This document shows positions 23,386 through 31,205 of a stretch of 34,870 nt of DNA, piece by piece. Made by a program: the position numbers and the translations under genes. The stretch comes from Clostridium sp. (GTDB lineage Bacteria > Bacillota > Clostridia > Clostridiales > Clostridiaceae), in contig JARLHR010000057.1 of NCBI GenBank assembly GCA_031292145.1, positions 1 through 34,870 on the forward strand, written 5' to 3'. The notes beneath the pieces were generated by a model that had not been told where the DNA came from, did not search any database, and saw only the letters and a list, made by a program, of their open reading frames with translations. Position 1 is the stretch's first letter, and each line of letters starts with the position of its first letter.

Positions 23386-23635
23386 TACGAACTTCCCGTT
23401 TTCAATAATTAAATCTAGCTGATAAAATCTAACTTACAGTCCTTCTTTTCTTTAATAGTTACCCTCTTATCAGTTATGTCAGTACCAATCTACGCTTTTA
23501 TAAAGTTCTGATAATTTTTCTACCATTTCGGGAGCAATATGACTGTATGCATTTCTTTAGTAGCAATCCACAGCCATATTCCATAGTAACCTAAACAACA
23601 GAGTTTCCGACCTTTCAACAGTTAAAAGCATAAAT
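23386..23635 (-). other. Gene-like debris between terminator and acetyltransferase
   Basis: Two short open stretches in different minus-strand frames look protein-like: 'GYYGIWLWIATKEMHTV' around 23545-23595 and 'NAYSHIAPEMVEKLSELY' (then KSVDWY and a stop) at 23479-23553. There is no start codon or ribosome site. This looks like the tail of a decayed, frameshifted gene, but I cannot name the family. Confidence 0.35.
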
Positions 23636-24148
23636 TTAATCCTCAGATGGTGTTTTGGGACCTTCCAAATTTAATTGTAGGAATGTTAAGTCTAACCATT
23701 TACCAAATTTATACCCTGCTCGTTTAATTGTACCTGAATGCTGAAAACCTAATTTTTCATGCATTTTAATACTTTTTTCATTTGCTGAGTCAATTCCAGC
23801 AACTATTGTTGCATATTCTCTCCTTGTTGCATCTTTCAGTACCTCATTTAACAAAGAAGTCCCAATCCCTCTATTTCCGCATTCATCTTTCACGTATACA
23901 GAATGTTCAATAGTGTATTTATAAGCAGGAAATGCCCTAAACGATCCATATGTTGAAAACCCTATAACCCTTTCATTTTCTTCATAAACATATACTGGAT
24001 ATCCATCCTTAACTTTATTGTCAAACCATAGTCTACGTTCTTCTAAGGTTTGAGGTTTATATGTGTATATTGCTGTTGTATTTAATATAGCATGGTTATA
24101 TATTTCTAAAATATCATTTAAATCTCTTTCATTAGCTTGTCTAATCAT
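23636..24148 (-). CDS. GNAT acetyltransferase of the phosphinothricin acetyltransferase (PAT) group
   Basis: I start at the ATG at 24148 (170 residues), eight bases after AGGAG. The GTG at 24157 lies inside the spacer. 'IRQANERDLNDILEIYNHAI' begins the protein, 'GFSTYGSFRAFPAYKYTIEHSVYV'-type sequence (about 63-86) is characteristic of PAT/YwnH-like enzymes, and 'GNRGIGTSLL' is the acetyl-CoA loop. 'EKLGFQHSGTIKRAGYKFGKW' near the C-terminus also fits. Members acetylate small amines such as phosphinothricin or methionine derivatives; the natural substrate is not known here. Confidence 0.88.
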   Translation of the reverse strand: MIRQANERDLNDILEIYNHAILNTTAIYTYKPQTLEERRLWFDNKVKDGYPVYVYEENERVIGFSTYGSFRAFPAYKYTIEHSVYVKDECGNRGIGTSLLNEVLKDATRREYATIVAGIDSANEKSIKMHEKLGFQHSGTIKRAGYKFGKWLDLTFLQLNLEGPKTPSED

Positions 24149-24226
24149 ATTAATCACTCCTACTTTTATATTTCATTAATTATAACACATTTTTTACATG
24201 CAGTATTACCAATAAAAGGCTTAGTG

Positions 24227-24364
24227 TTAATCTATAAGATTTTCTTCCGACATTTGTTTTAATGAAGACTCTATTGATTTATCTAGTTCTTCTTGAAATG
24301 AATAATATTCTACTTTGAGACCCAATTTATTGAAAATCTTCTTTAGAGAATGTTCTTCACAAAA
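24227..24364 (-). pseudogene. 45-codon open stretch in frame after the hydrolase stop
   Basis: Directly after the TAG of the hydrolase at 24365 the same frame stays open: 'FCEEHSLKKIFNKLGLKVEY', then 'YSFQEELDKSIESSLKQMSE' and a TAA at 24227. It looks like a true protein C-terminus with helical, charged composition. It has no start of its own. It could be the tail of another deleted gene joined to the hydrolase, or a former C-terminal extension cut off by a nonsense change. Confidence 0.4.
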
Positions 24365-25186
24365 CTACCTCTTACTACTATAATTCATTTTTCTACCATT
24401 AGTTAAAAACTCTAATACAATTTTATTAAATTCCTTCGGCATATCTAAATTAGGCAGATGTCCAGTTCCATTTATTTGAACCTTTTCTATCTTGGCTATC
24501 CCTACTTCTAAAAATTTAGAAACCTCTTTAATAGGCCTTGAGTCATTAGAACCTACAATTAGCAATGTTCTCTTAGTTATTTCAGAAAGCCTTCCTACTG
24601 CAGGTTGGCTAACTGTTTTATCTATATCTTTTAATGCCCATTCTAAAGATGTATCCTCAAACATATTTTTCAAATGTTTTTGTTTATTTAGATTACTTTG
24701 CCTCCAAATTGGGCTGCTAAGCATAAATTCAATTGATTGATTAAAATTATCATCTCTCCTTGCAATAGATATCCCTGCTAAAGACATTTGCTTAGTTAAA
24801 GCATCTATAATTGGTTTATACCCGTTTAATGATGGGCCGCTTAATATTAAGCTTTCAACTAATTCTGGGTATTGAAGTGTAAAATCAATTGCAATGCTTC
24901 CCCCCATAGATACTCCCATCAAATGTGCCTTTTTTATACCAAAATAATCTAATAATCCTTTTAAGTCTTCAAAATGAGAAAATAATTCACTTGGTCTATC
25001 CGATTTTCCAAATCCTCTAACATCATATCTAATAACTTTGAAATGCTTTCCAAAATAATCAAATTGTTCATCCCATAGTCTTAAGTCAGTAAAACTACTG
25101 TGTATTAAAACGATAGCTTCCCCTTCACCTATCGTTTCATAATAAAGCCTAGTCCCATTTACTTTCGCAAAATCATTTGTGTACAT
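24365..25186 (-). CDS. Alpha/beta hydrolase
   Basis: I start at the ATG at 25186 (273 residues), after GAGGGAATTT; upstream in-frame codons lack a ribosome site. 'IVLIHSSFTDLRLWDEQ' is the oxyanion strand, 'VIRYDVRGFGKSDRP' the next strand, 'LMGVSMGGSIA' the nucleophile elbow with the catalytic Ser, 'LIVGSNDSRPI' the Asp position and 'NGTGHLPNLDMP' the His. This is a typical soluble hydrolase of the lactonase/esterase/haloperoxidase-like group. Its last seven residues ('MNYSSKR') run past the usual end of the fold, next to the in-frame remnant downstream. Confidence 0.87.
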   Translation of the reverse strand: MYTNDFAKVNGTRLYYETIGEGEAIVLIHSSFTDLRLWDEQFDYFGKHFKVIRYDVRGFGKSDRPSELFSHFEDLKGLLDYFGIKKAHLMGVSMGGSIAIDFTLQYPELVESLILSGPSLNGYKPIIDALTKQMSLAGISIARRDDNFNQSIEFMLSSPIWRQSNLNKQKHLKNMFEDTSLEWALKDIDKTVSQPAVGRLSEITKRTLLIVGSNDSRPIKEVSKFLEVGIAKIEKVQINGTGHLPNLDMPKEFNKIVLEFLTNGRKMNYSSKR

Positions 25187-25236
25187 AAATTCCCTCACTC
25201 TCTCAACTGTCATTCATTTCTGTATAATAAAATATT

Positions 25237-25386
25237 TTATTGTTTTGCTTGAAAACTCATATAAGTAATAATTACATGTACCATACCAAAAAGTACAGTT
25301 GGAATAATAGCTATATAATTAGCAAGCCACATTTCCGTCATTATAAAGTATATCACTGGAAAAATAGCCATCCCTATACATAAGTA
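25237..25386 (-). pseudogene. C-terminal fragment of a small membrane protein
   Basis: The open stretch reads 'GMAIFPVIYFIMTEMWLANY', 'IAIIPTVLFGMVHVIITYM' and 'SFQAKQ', then TAA at 25237. That is two clear hydrophobic helices and a short polar end. A stop precedes it, and no start or ribosome site is present, so only the 3' part of a gene remains. I do not recognise the family. Confidence 0.45.
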
Positions 25387-25603
25387 TAGTCTTTACTATA
25401 TACCCAATTACAATTATAACATAATTTGTAAATATCATTCCTTACTATTCAAATGAATACTCTATAAAGTATCCATAAGCTATTTTTATAGGGTAATATA
25501 CGTTTTAAGAACTAAATCTGTATCCGCTTATTAAGCTATTTTTTTATAATAATAATTGAACAAGTAACTTAAAATATAATTATAAATTTTTTACAAGTTG
25601 ATG

Positions 25604-25780
25604 ATTTAAATTTATATTTCATTTGTCGCAATTCTGACACAGCAACATTCTACAATAAATTTATATAGTAACAAAAAGTTTTCATAAATATTAACCCCAT
25701 AAATATAAAAAGTAAAGATTAACACGCTTGCTTTCCCCTTGCATGTTAATCTTTATTGTATTTTAAATACTCATTTATAA
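25604..25780. repeat. Dispersed repeat, copy 1 (with terminator hairpin)
   Basis: This block resembles 27907-28080 over about 170 bases in the same orientation. Both have TTTGTC-(A/G)C-(A/G)-ATT-TGACACA at the left, then CATAAATATT-ACCC-ATAAATATAAAA, then AAAG-A-TAACA forming a hairpin with TGTT-CTTTATT. The left part contains an inverted TGTC/GACA (25624-25639). There is no ORF. Outside the block the flanks differ. Confidence 0.6.
25708..25754 (-). terminator. Hairpin terminator inside repeat copy 1
   Basis: AAAGATTAACA (25714-25724) pairs with TGTTAATCTTT (25744-25754), extended by GC/GC past one mismatch. On the minus strand ACTTTTTATATTT follows. It would end transcription of the broken transglutaminase gene. 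Confidence 0.6.
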
Positions 25781-25822
25781 TTTTTATACTATATCTGCTT
25801 AGTAAAGTCTACAATTTTATAA

Positions 25823-26122
25823 CTATTTAGTACTTGGATATACTGACGTATCCCCAGAATGGTCTGCTTTTATTTCTTTGTCTGTTAAGTTGTAATAATC
25901 GTATCTTAAAACATCCTCATATGATACTGGATCATCTCACGTACAGTCTACATGACGCCACTTATTGTCTATATAAACCATATTCCGTGCATAAGCTTGT
26001 CCATCGGCTGTACTTTCTACAACTATTGATTTAATTCCTGCAACAGTAAACATTTTTTGAGCAAGTAAAGAATATCTCTCACAAATTCCAGTATGCTTAA
26101 TAAAGTATTATATGGGTCGTAT
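25823..26122 (-). pseudogene. Broken transglutaminase-like protease/transpeptidase gene
   Basis: The minus strand reads 'YFIKHTGICERYSLLAQKMF', 'TVAGIKSIVVESTADGQAYA', 'NMVYIDNKWRHVDCT', a TGA, then 'DDPVSYEDVLRYDYYNLTD' to a TAG at 25823. This is the transglutaminase core: the catalytic Cys in GICERYS and the H-V-D-x-T-W-D-D-P strand. The TGA stands exactly where the conserved Trp (TGG) belongs. The usual H-A-W-N before 'VYID' is also damaged ('YARN'), and upstream sequence is in another frame with no usable start. The gene is dead. Confidence 0.75.
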
Positions 26123-26208
26123 AAATAATCTTTTCTAAATTATTTATATTTACATCACTACTTGAGCATTGCATATTGAATGATGGATTTTATATGCTGA
26201 CATTCTTA

Positions 26209-26847
26209 TTATATGTCTATGGCAATAGCTCTAACTGGCGACCCATCAGCATTTTTATTTTTTAGAGGCATAATGCTTAAAACAAAATATTCATTGCTAA
26301 CGGAATTTAAATTTGTTAGGTTTTCAATGATTATGATATTTTTTGACATTAGTATTTTATGAACCGCAAATGTAGTTGATTTTATACCATCAATTGAAAT
26401 TGCATCAATACCAATTCCCTTCAAATTAAATTCAGAAAGCCACTTAGCTGCTTCTTCGCTTAAAGATGGAAAATCTTCATAATATTTTTTATCCCCCCAG
26501 TATTTACTCCATCCAGTTTTTATTATAATAAAGTCAACATTTTTTATTTTTTCCTCATAAGGCTTTAAACTACCAAGATCTATTAAATTTATATTTTCAT
26601 TTGTAAAATCAAGAATAATTGCATTTCCAATAAAAGTTTCTATATCTAAATCATCTAAATAAGCACCATAACTTAACATATGTGCGGGCGCATCTATATG
26701 TGTGCCTGTATGTGAATACATAGTGATTTTAGCTTCCCTAAAACCATCCTTTTCTAATGTATTTGCCTTTTCAAAAATTGGCTGTTCAGTGCCTGGAAAT
26801 ACTGGCATATCGCTATGAATAATATGTGTTAAATCTGTAACTTTCAT
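26209..26847 (-). CDS. Cyclase family protein (kynurenine-formamidase-like)
   Basis: 212 residues after AAGGAGG. 'DLTHIIHSDMPVFPGT' at the start and 'YSHTGTHIDAPAHML' at about 44-58 are the cyclase-family (PF04199-type) signature, in which H-x-G-T-H-x-D binds the metal ion of the active site. 'GIGIDAISID' and 'IIIENLTNLN' follow as in this family. Characterised relatives hydrolyse N-formylkynurenine or isatin, but many members are uncharacterised and no tryptophan-degradation genes are nearby. The substrate is therefore open. Confidence 0.88.
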   Translation of the reverse strand: MKVTDLTHIIHSDMPVFPGTEQPIFEKANTLEKDGFREAKITMYSHTGTHIDAPAHMLSYGAYLDDLDIETFIGNAIILDFTNENINLIDLGSLKPYEEKIKNVDFIIIKTGWSKYWGDKKYYEDFPSLSEEAAKWLSEFNLKGIGIDAISIDGIKSTTFAVHKILMSKNIIIIENLTNLNSVSNEYFVLSIMPLKNKNADGSPVRAIAIDI

Positions 26848-27014
26848 AGTAACCTCCTTATAATTTAGTAGTATTTAAAATATTTTTCAAATAAAAATTT
26901 ATTAACTTTATCAACCTATAATTTTATAGTAAAAATTGAGTTGAAAATTAAGCTTAATATATTATTACCTTTAAAACGAGTAGGTCATTTGGATAGATTG
27001 ATATAATTCTTCTA

Positions 27015-27815
27015 TTATTGCCCATCAATATATTTAATAGCTTCTTCATATGTTTTAACTTTCTTAGCTAAGTATCTATCTATATTATCAAGTATACCTT
27101 CAATCTCCTTAGCTGCTTTACCTAGTTCTTCATCTAAAATCATATGTCCACTATGTTCAAAATTGACAATCTCCAATTCTTTTATTGAAGATTTATATTT
27201 TAATATATCATCATCAGTTAAATTAGATGAAATATCAGCTTCTGAATCTATTCCTCTAAATACCCATACTGGACAGTTCATTTTCTCTAAATCATTGTAA
27301 AATTCCTTGTAAGTGGATTCATTTTCTATACCTTCTAATGTTTGGGTAGTAACATAATTATCTAATTTAAAACCATTGTATATCATATTAGCCCAAACCC
27401 CTGCCTCGCCTTTTTCTAATCTAGAGTGAATGGCTGGATAATCAATAATAATAATCCCATGAGGAATTTTTAGATTTTTTGATAAATAACCAAGCATATA
27501 TGAAACACCTTTTGAAAATCCTAAAAATACTGGTTTATTAATTCCCTCAATTTGAATCACACAATCAAGATCAGATATATGATCACTCCAATCAAAACCC
27601 GACTTCGGTGTACTGCTACCCCCGCGTCCACGGTAACTAATTGCAATACAATGCCTTCCAGTCAATCGTGCAATTAATGGCAGAGCTCTAACTGCTGGTT
27701 CCCATATTCCCATGGATAAAATTAAAGTAGATTTTTCATTAATTTCATTACTCGTATAATACTCAATCTCGTTTCCGTTGTTATTTATTATTTTTCTTAT
27801 TATATTTCCTTCCAT
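27015..27815 (-). CDS. Alpha/beta hydrolase
   Basis: I start at the ATG at 27815 (266 residues), eight bases after AAGGAG; the ATG at 27836 precedes that site. 'LILSMGIWEPAVRAL' takes the oxyanion position, 'IAISYRGRGGSSTP' is the R-G-R-G-x-S strand, 'FLGFSKGVSYMLGY' is the nucleophile elbow (Ser in G-F-S-K-G), 'WVFRGIDSEADI' is near the acid, and 'FEHSGHMILDEE' holds the His. The elbow G-F-S-K-G differs from the usual G-x-S-x-G only at the second small residue. The reaction is unknown. It stands about 170 bases upstream of the cyclase gene on the same strand, so they may share a transcript. Confidence 0.82.
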   Translation of the reverse strand: MEGNIIRKIINNNGNEIEYYTSNEINEKSTLILSMGIWEPAVRALPLIARLTGRHCIAISYRGRGGSSTPKSGFDWSDHISDLDCVIQIEGINKPVFLGFSKGVSYMLGYLSKNLKIPHGIIIIDYPAIHSRLEKGEAGVWANMIYNGFKLDNYVTTQTLEGIENESTYKEFYNDLEKMNCPVWVFRGIDSEADISSNLTDDDILKYKSSIKELEIVNFEHSGHMILDEELGKAAKEIEGILDNIDRYLAKKVKTYEEAIKYIDGQ

Positions 27816-27906
27816 AATTAGATCTCCTTCTAACATGCTAATGCAATTTACAATATTTTATTTTAATAAAACAATTTTATAGCTGTTATGTAAATATACA
27901 TCCTAT

Positions 27907-28080
27907 AATTTAAATTTGTCACGATTTTGACACAAAATCATACTATAATAAATTTATAAGTTGATAATAATTTTTTTCATAAATATTTACCCTATAAATA
28001 TAAAAGTAAAGAGTAACATGAATATTACCCCTATGCATGTTGCTCTTTATTATGCTTTAAGCACTTCTCTATTTCATTAA
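27907..28080. repeat. Dispersed repeat, copy 2 (with terminator hairpin)
   Basis: Second copy of the block at 25604-25780, same orientation. Its left part has the cleaner inverted pair TGTCA / TGACA (27917-27932), and ACTATAATAAATTTATAAG follows. It contains the terminator of the acetyltransferase at 28096. Confidence 0.6.
28000..28048 (-). terminator. Terminator of the acetyltransferase at 28096
   Basis: AAAGAGTAACATG (28008-28020) pairs with CATGTTGCTCTTT (28036-28048), 13 positions with one mismatch. ACTTTTATATTTAT follows on the minus strand. Confidence 0.75.
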
Positions 28081-28095
28081 TAATTTATTCATCAT

Positions 28096-28905
28096 TTAGA
28101 TAAAAATAATATTATCTATTCTTCCACTTTCAATAAAACCAATTGTTTTATAAACCTTGTTGGAATTTGAATTTTTAATATCTGCATACAACATAGGAGT
28201 TAGTCCTTCTTTAATTAATATTGAACTTAATTCAGCTACCATTGCACTTGCATATCCTCTTTTTCTTTGCTCTGGTGACGTATATACGCAATTGATACGT
28301 GCATATCTTTTTGATCTATGTGCTATATTTACCATGCCGCAAATTTTATTATCTACTTCCCATAGATATAGGTTTCCAGACTTTATCATCGATTCTACTA
28401 TTGGAATTTGCTTTTCTTTTATAGCTTGTACTCCAAAACAATCAAAACTAAAACCTACCAAAAATTCTGTAACAATATCCGCATTGCTTAATTTGGCTTT
28501 TATTAATTTTCCTTGAACATTTTTAGGTTTGATTACTTTTGGACATTGGTATGATTCCATGCTTAGAGCTATTTTATTTGGTACTCCAAGAATTTTTGAA
28601 TATTTCTCCGCAAATATTTTTACAAACTCAGGTTTCCCTGAAATGGCACTTAACTTATTATCCTTTAATTGGCTGCATAGTGAATTAATAATTGTATCAA
28701 TTGTTGATTTTTCCAGTGTTTCATTTATCCATAACCACATTGCATACCCTGGATTTTGAATTGCAATCGCATTATTATCACTTGTCTTTAATGCTATTAA
28801 CTCTTTACCCTCAATAATAAAATAAAACACATTAAATTGCACCTCATAATCTATAAATGGTTCTTGACAAAAAAATCTTTCTTCCTTAAAAAATGGTTTA
28901 AACAT
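28096..28905 (-). CDS. GNAT acetyltransferase with extra N-terminal domain
   Basis: 269 residues after AAAGGAGAAG. The C-terminal 130 residues are a GNAT domain: 'LVGFSFDCFGV', 'LYLWEVDNKICGMVNIAHRS', 'INCVYTSPEQRKRGYASAMV' (acetyl-CoA loop with R-x-x-G-x-A) and 'YADIKNSNSNKVYKTIGFIE'. The N-terminal 130 residues resemble a degenerate second GNAT lobe, as in predicted acetyltransferases with tandem lobes that act on small molecules. The acceptor is unknown. The gene has its own terminator at 28000. Confidence 0.85.
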   Translation of the reverse strand: MFKPFFKEERFFCQEPFIDYEVQFNVFYFIIEGKELIALKTSDNNAIAIQNPGYAMWLWINETLEKSTIDTIINSLCSQLKDNKLSAISGKPEFVKIFAEKYSKILGVPNKIALSMESYQCPKVIKPKNVQGKLIKAKLSNADIVTEFLVGFSFDCFGVQAIKEKQIPIVESMIKSGNLYLWEVDNKICGMVNIAHRSKRYARINCVYTSPEQRKRGYASAMVAELSSILIKEGLTPMLYADIKNSNSNKVYKTIGFIESGRIDNIIFI

Positions 28906-29152
28906 GATACTTCTCCTTTATAATTTTCAAATTTTATATCTCTTATATCACCTATATCACTTATCATGCAACCACCGCCTTTCACTTCTCTTCCATCACA
29001 AGTCAATTATAGCATATTATGTAATCGTAGTATAAAAAAACTTTGTGCAATATCAACTTATCTATAAATCTTTAATAAATCCTGTTTTTATTCCGCTATT
29101 AACTTAACCTACTCTTATTTATACTCTATATACTATTTGCAAAAAGTAAATT

Positions 29153-29698
29153 TCATTTCAATACTCTTCCCATTATGATTGTATTATAATAGTTTCCATC
29201 CTTATGAATACGATCATTTACTAATAGTCCTTCTTCTACAAACCCATACCTTTTATATAATTCAATTGCTTTTATATTAGTTTGTACAACGTTTAATGAA
29301 ATTTTTTTAATACCCACGTGGTCCATTTGCTCTAAGATATTTTTCATTAATGCGTTGCCAATTCCATAACCCCAATATTTCTTTAAGATACATATCCCAA
29401 ATTCCGCTTTATGTTTAAACCTACTTAGTTTACTTCCTTCACAACGGGTAAATCCAACAATCTCGCCATTTACCTCTGCAACTAAAAATAAAGTTGTTTC
29501 TGATGAATTATCTTCATAAATAACTTTTTCAAAATCCTCTGTAGTCAGTAAAGCTTCACCAGATTCTCTATCGAGATTTTCTGCTTCTCCATCAATTTTA
29601 ACTCTTAATTTAGATAATTCTTCTGCATCACATTTTCTTGGACAACGAAGTATCCATGATAAACTTTTTCTCTCAATTCTTTTATATTCAATAATCAT
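29153..29698 (-). CDS. GNAT family N-acetyltransferase
   Basis: 181 residues after GGAGG. 'LFLVAEVNGEIVGFTRCEG' (about 90-108), 'AEFGICILKKYWGYGIGNALM' with the Y-W-G-x-G-I-G acetyl-CoA loop (about 117-137), and 'NVVQTNIKAIELYKRYGFVEEG' give a complete fold. The W-G-x-G-I-G loop and N-x-x-A-x-x-L-Y-x-x-x-G-F pattern place it among RimI/YhhY-like enzymes. It is monocistronic and its substrate is unknown. Confidence 0.88.
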   Translation of the reverse strand: MIIEYKRIERKSLSWILRCPRKCDAEELSKLRVKIDGEAENLDRESGEALLTTEDFEKVIYEDNSSETTLFLVAEVNGEIVGFTRCEGSKLSRFKHKAEFGICILKKYWGYGIGNALMKNILEQMDHVGIKKISLNVVQTNIKAIELYKRYGFVEEGLLVNDRIHKDGNYYNTIIMGRVLK

Positions 29699-29966
29699 TT
29701 AATACCTCCACGAATATTTTAAAATAAATTTATATGATATCTTTTTGAATAAATCCAACAATAGAAACACTCAACCAAATAAGATATTAAATATTATTGA
29801 TTAATTATAACATAATTGGTAGTTCTTATAATTAAATTTTTGTATATTGATTAAATAAAAAGCAAAATTCCATTTATATGATTTTTCTAGCATTTATCAA
29901 TTCTTATAAAATCGTGTTTAATTATATCTTCATACTTCTCCTAGATTCGATGATATCATGTATAAT

Positions 29967-29998
29967 AAAAAAGACTATCTATTTAATTTAGATAGTCT
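29967..29998 (-). terminator. Terminator after the small ORF at 30052
   Basis: AGACTATCTA (29972-29981) pairs perfectly with TAGATAGTCT (29989-29998) and TTTTTTATT follows on the minus strand. The stretch 29699-29966, upstream of the acetyltransferase at 29153, holds nothing else I can identify. Confidence 0.85.
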
Positions 29999-30051
29999 AA
30001 AATTACTATTACTTATTTCAAGTGATTTAATTTCATCTTATACAATTTGTT

Positions 30052-30168
30052 CTAATTTTTCTTTATCTTCTGATTTGATTCCCTAAATTTTTCTTCATTT
30101 TCATTCGCATCATAAAAAGCATTACAACCAATTAATAAAGCACAAATAAATATAACTACAATTAGCAT
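30052..30168 (-). CDS. Small hypothetical membrane protein or lipoprotein, possibly frameshifted
   Basis: An ATG at 30168 follows AAAGGGGGATAATAAT. The 38-residue product starts 'MLIVVIFICALLIGCNAFYD', a hydrophobic helix ending in L-I-G-C, which could be a minimal lipobox, followed by a charged tail ('ENEEKFRESNQKIKKN'). A neighbouring frame continues in similar charged style ('KSEDKEKLEQIV'), so the original protein may have been a little longer and lost frame at about 30085. The nearby terminator at 29967 supports a transcribed gene. No family recognised. Confidence 0.45.
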   Translation of the reverse strand: MLIVVIFICALLIGCNAFYDANENEEKFRESNQKIKKN

Positions 30169-30360
30169 ATTATTATCCCCCTTTAATATATAATTGATTA
30201 TGAGATTATATATATATTATACCACGTTTTGTAAACGTTGTGATATTTTTTTTTTTACTTTTTATCAGCTTATCTAATGAATTATATCCAATACTATCAT
30301 TTAGTAATTTTCTGTATACTTTTCTAGCCCTCTTGCCAATAGTAGAACTAAAAACAACTG

Positions 30361-30399
30361 AAAAAAGATAGTATTTTGGCAATTAACTATACTATCTTT
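30361..30399 (-). terminator. Terminator of the kdp genes
   Basis: AAAGATAGTAT (30364-30374) pairs with ATACTATCTTT (30389-30399), and TTTTTTCAG follows on the minus strand. It lies about 108 bases past the kdpE stop. I see no gene between them, nor anything else in 30169-30360. Confidence 0.82.
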
Positions 30400-30506
30400 A
30401 TTTCTACCATTTTTTTAATTATTGTACCTTGTATAATAGACTTATCTATATTATCATCAATTCGCCTTTTTACATTCAAATACCTTATATTATATTTATA
30501 TCATCC

Positions 30507-31205
30507 TTAGTAATCTACCAATCTATATCCAACTCCAACTTCTGTATAAATATACTGGGGTTCAGCTGGATTCTTTTCAATTTTTCTTCTAAGGCTTGCC
30601 ATAAAAACTCTAAGGGACTGAGTTTCATTTCCAACTGCAGTTCCCCAAATTTCGCGGATAATAAAATTGTGAGTTAGCACTTTTCCTGAATACTGGCAAA
30701 GAAGAGCCATTATTTTATATTCTATAGGAGTTAAATGTATATCTTCAGTATCTATAATTACTTTTCTTTTATTAAAATCTACAATTAAATCTTTCACTTT
30801 AAAAGTATCCATATTCTTATTCTCACTAGTATTTACTGTACTATGCCTTAATGATACTCTAATTCTAGCTAATAATTCTCCGATTCCAAAAGGCTTTGTC
30901 AGATAATCATCTGCTCCTTTATCTAAAGCCTCTATTTTCTGTCTTTCATTTTCTCTTGCTGAAACAATTATTATAGGAATTTTAGACCATTCTCTGACAC
31001 TCGAAATAACACCAATTCCATCCATATCCGGAAGTCCTAAATCTAATATTATTAAATCTGGCTTATGTGACATTGAAAGTGCTATAGCTTCCATTCCTTT
31101 GTCAGTTTCAATAAAGTTAAATCCTTGTGCTTTTAAAGCTGTTATTATGAAATTCCTTATAGGCTTATCATCTTCCACAACAAGAATATATGGCTTATTG
31201 TCCAT
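30507..31205 (-). CDS. kdpE: KdpE response regulator
   Basis: The start is the ATG at 31205 (232 residues), with AAAGGAGG upstream inside the end of kdpD; the reading frame extends further up but has no ribosome site there. The receiver domain has the acidic pair at 11-13 ('VVEDD'), the phosphorylation site Asp55 ('LIILDLGLPDMDG'), 'IPIIIVSA' and Lys in 'DYLTKPFG'. The C-terminal OmpR/PhoB winged helix ends 'SLRVFMASLRRKIEKNPAEP' and 'YIYTEVGVGYRLVDY'. KdpE activates the high-affinity K+ uptake ATPase genes kdpABC when phosphorylated by KdpD. It overlaps kdpD by 11 bases, so the two are translated together. Confidence 0.95.
   Translation of the reverse strand: MDNKPYILVVEDDKPIRNFIITALKAQGFNFIETDKGMEAIALSMSHKPDLIILDLGLPDMDGIGVISSVREWSKIPIIIVSARENERQKIEALDKGADDYLTKPFGIGELLARIRVSLRHSTVNTSENKNMDTFKVKDLIVDFNKRKVIIDTEDIHLTPIEYKIMALLCQYSGKVLTHNFIIREIWGTAVGNETQSLRVFMASLRRKIEKNPAEPQYIYTEVGVGYRLVDY

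Noticed and set aside
23479-23553. Tail of a tyrosine recombinase ('YSHIAPEM' resembles the Y-x-H-x-x-x-E-M region)
   Set aside because: Only about eight residues agree, no R-H-R catalytic residues are visible upstream, and no att-like repeat is seen. Left as unassigned debris.
25823-26122. Programmed UGA recoding (selenocysteine) in the transglutaminase gene
   Set aside because: The position is a conserved Trp, not Cys, and the gene also lacks its start, has a frame break upstream and a damaged H-A-W-N motif.
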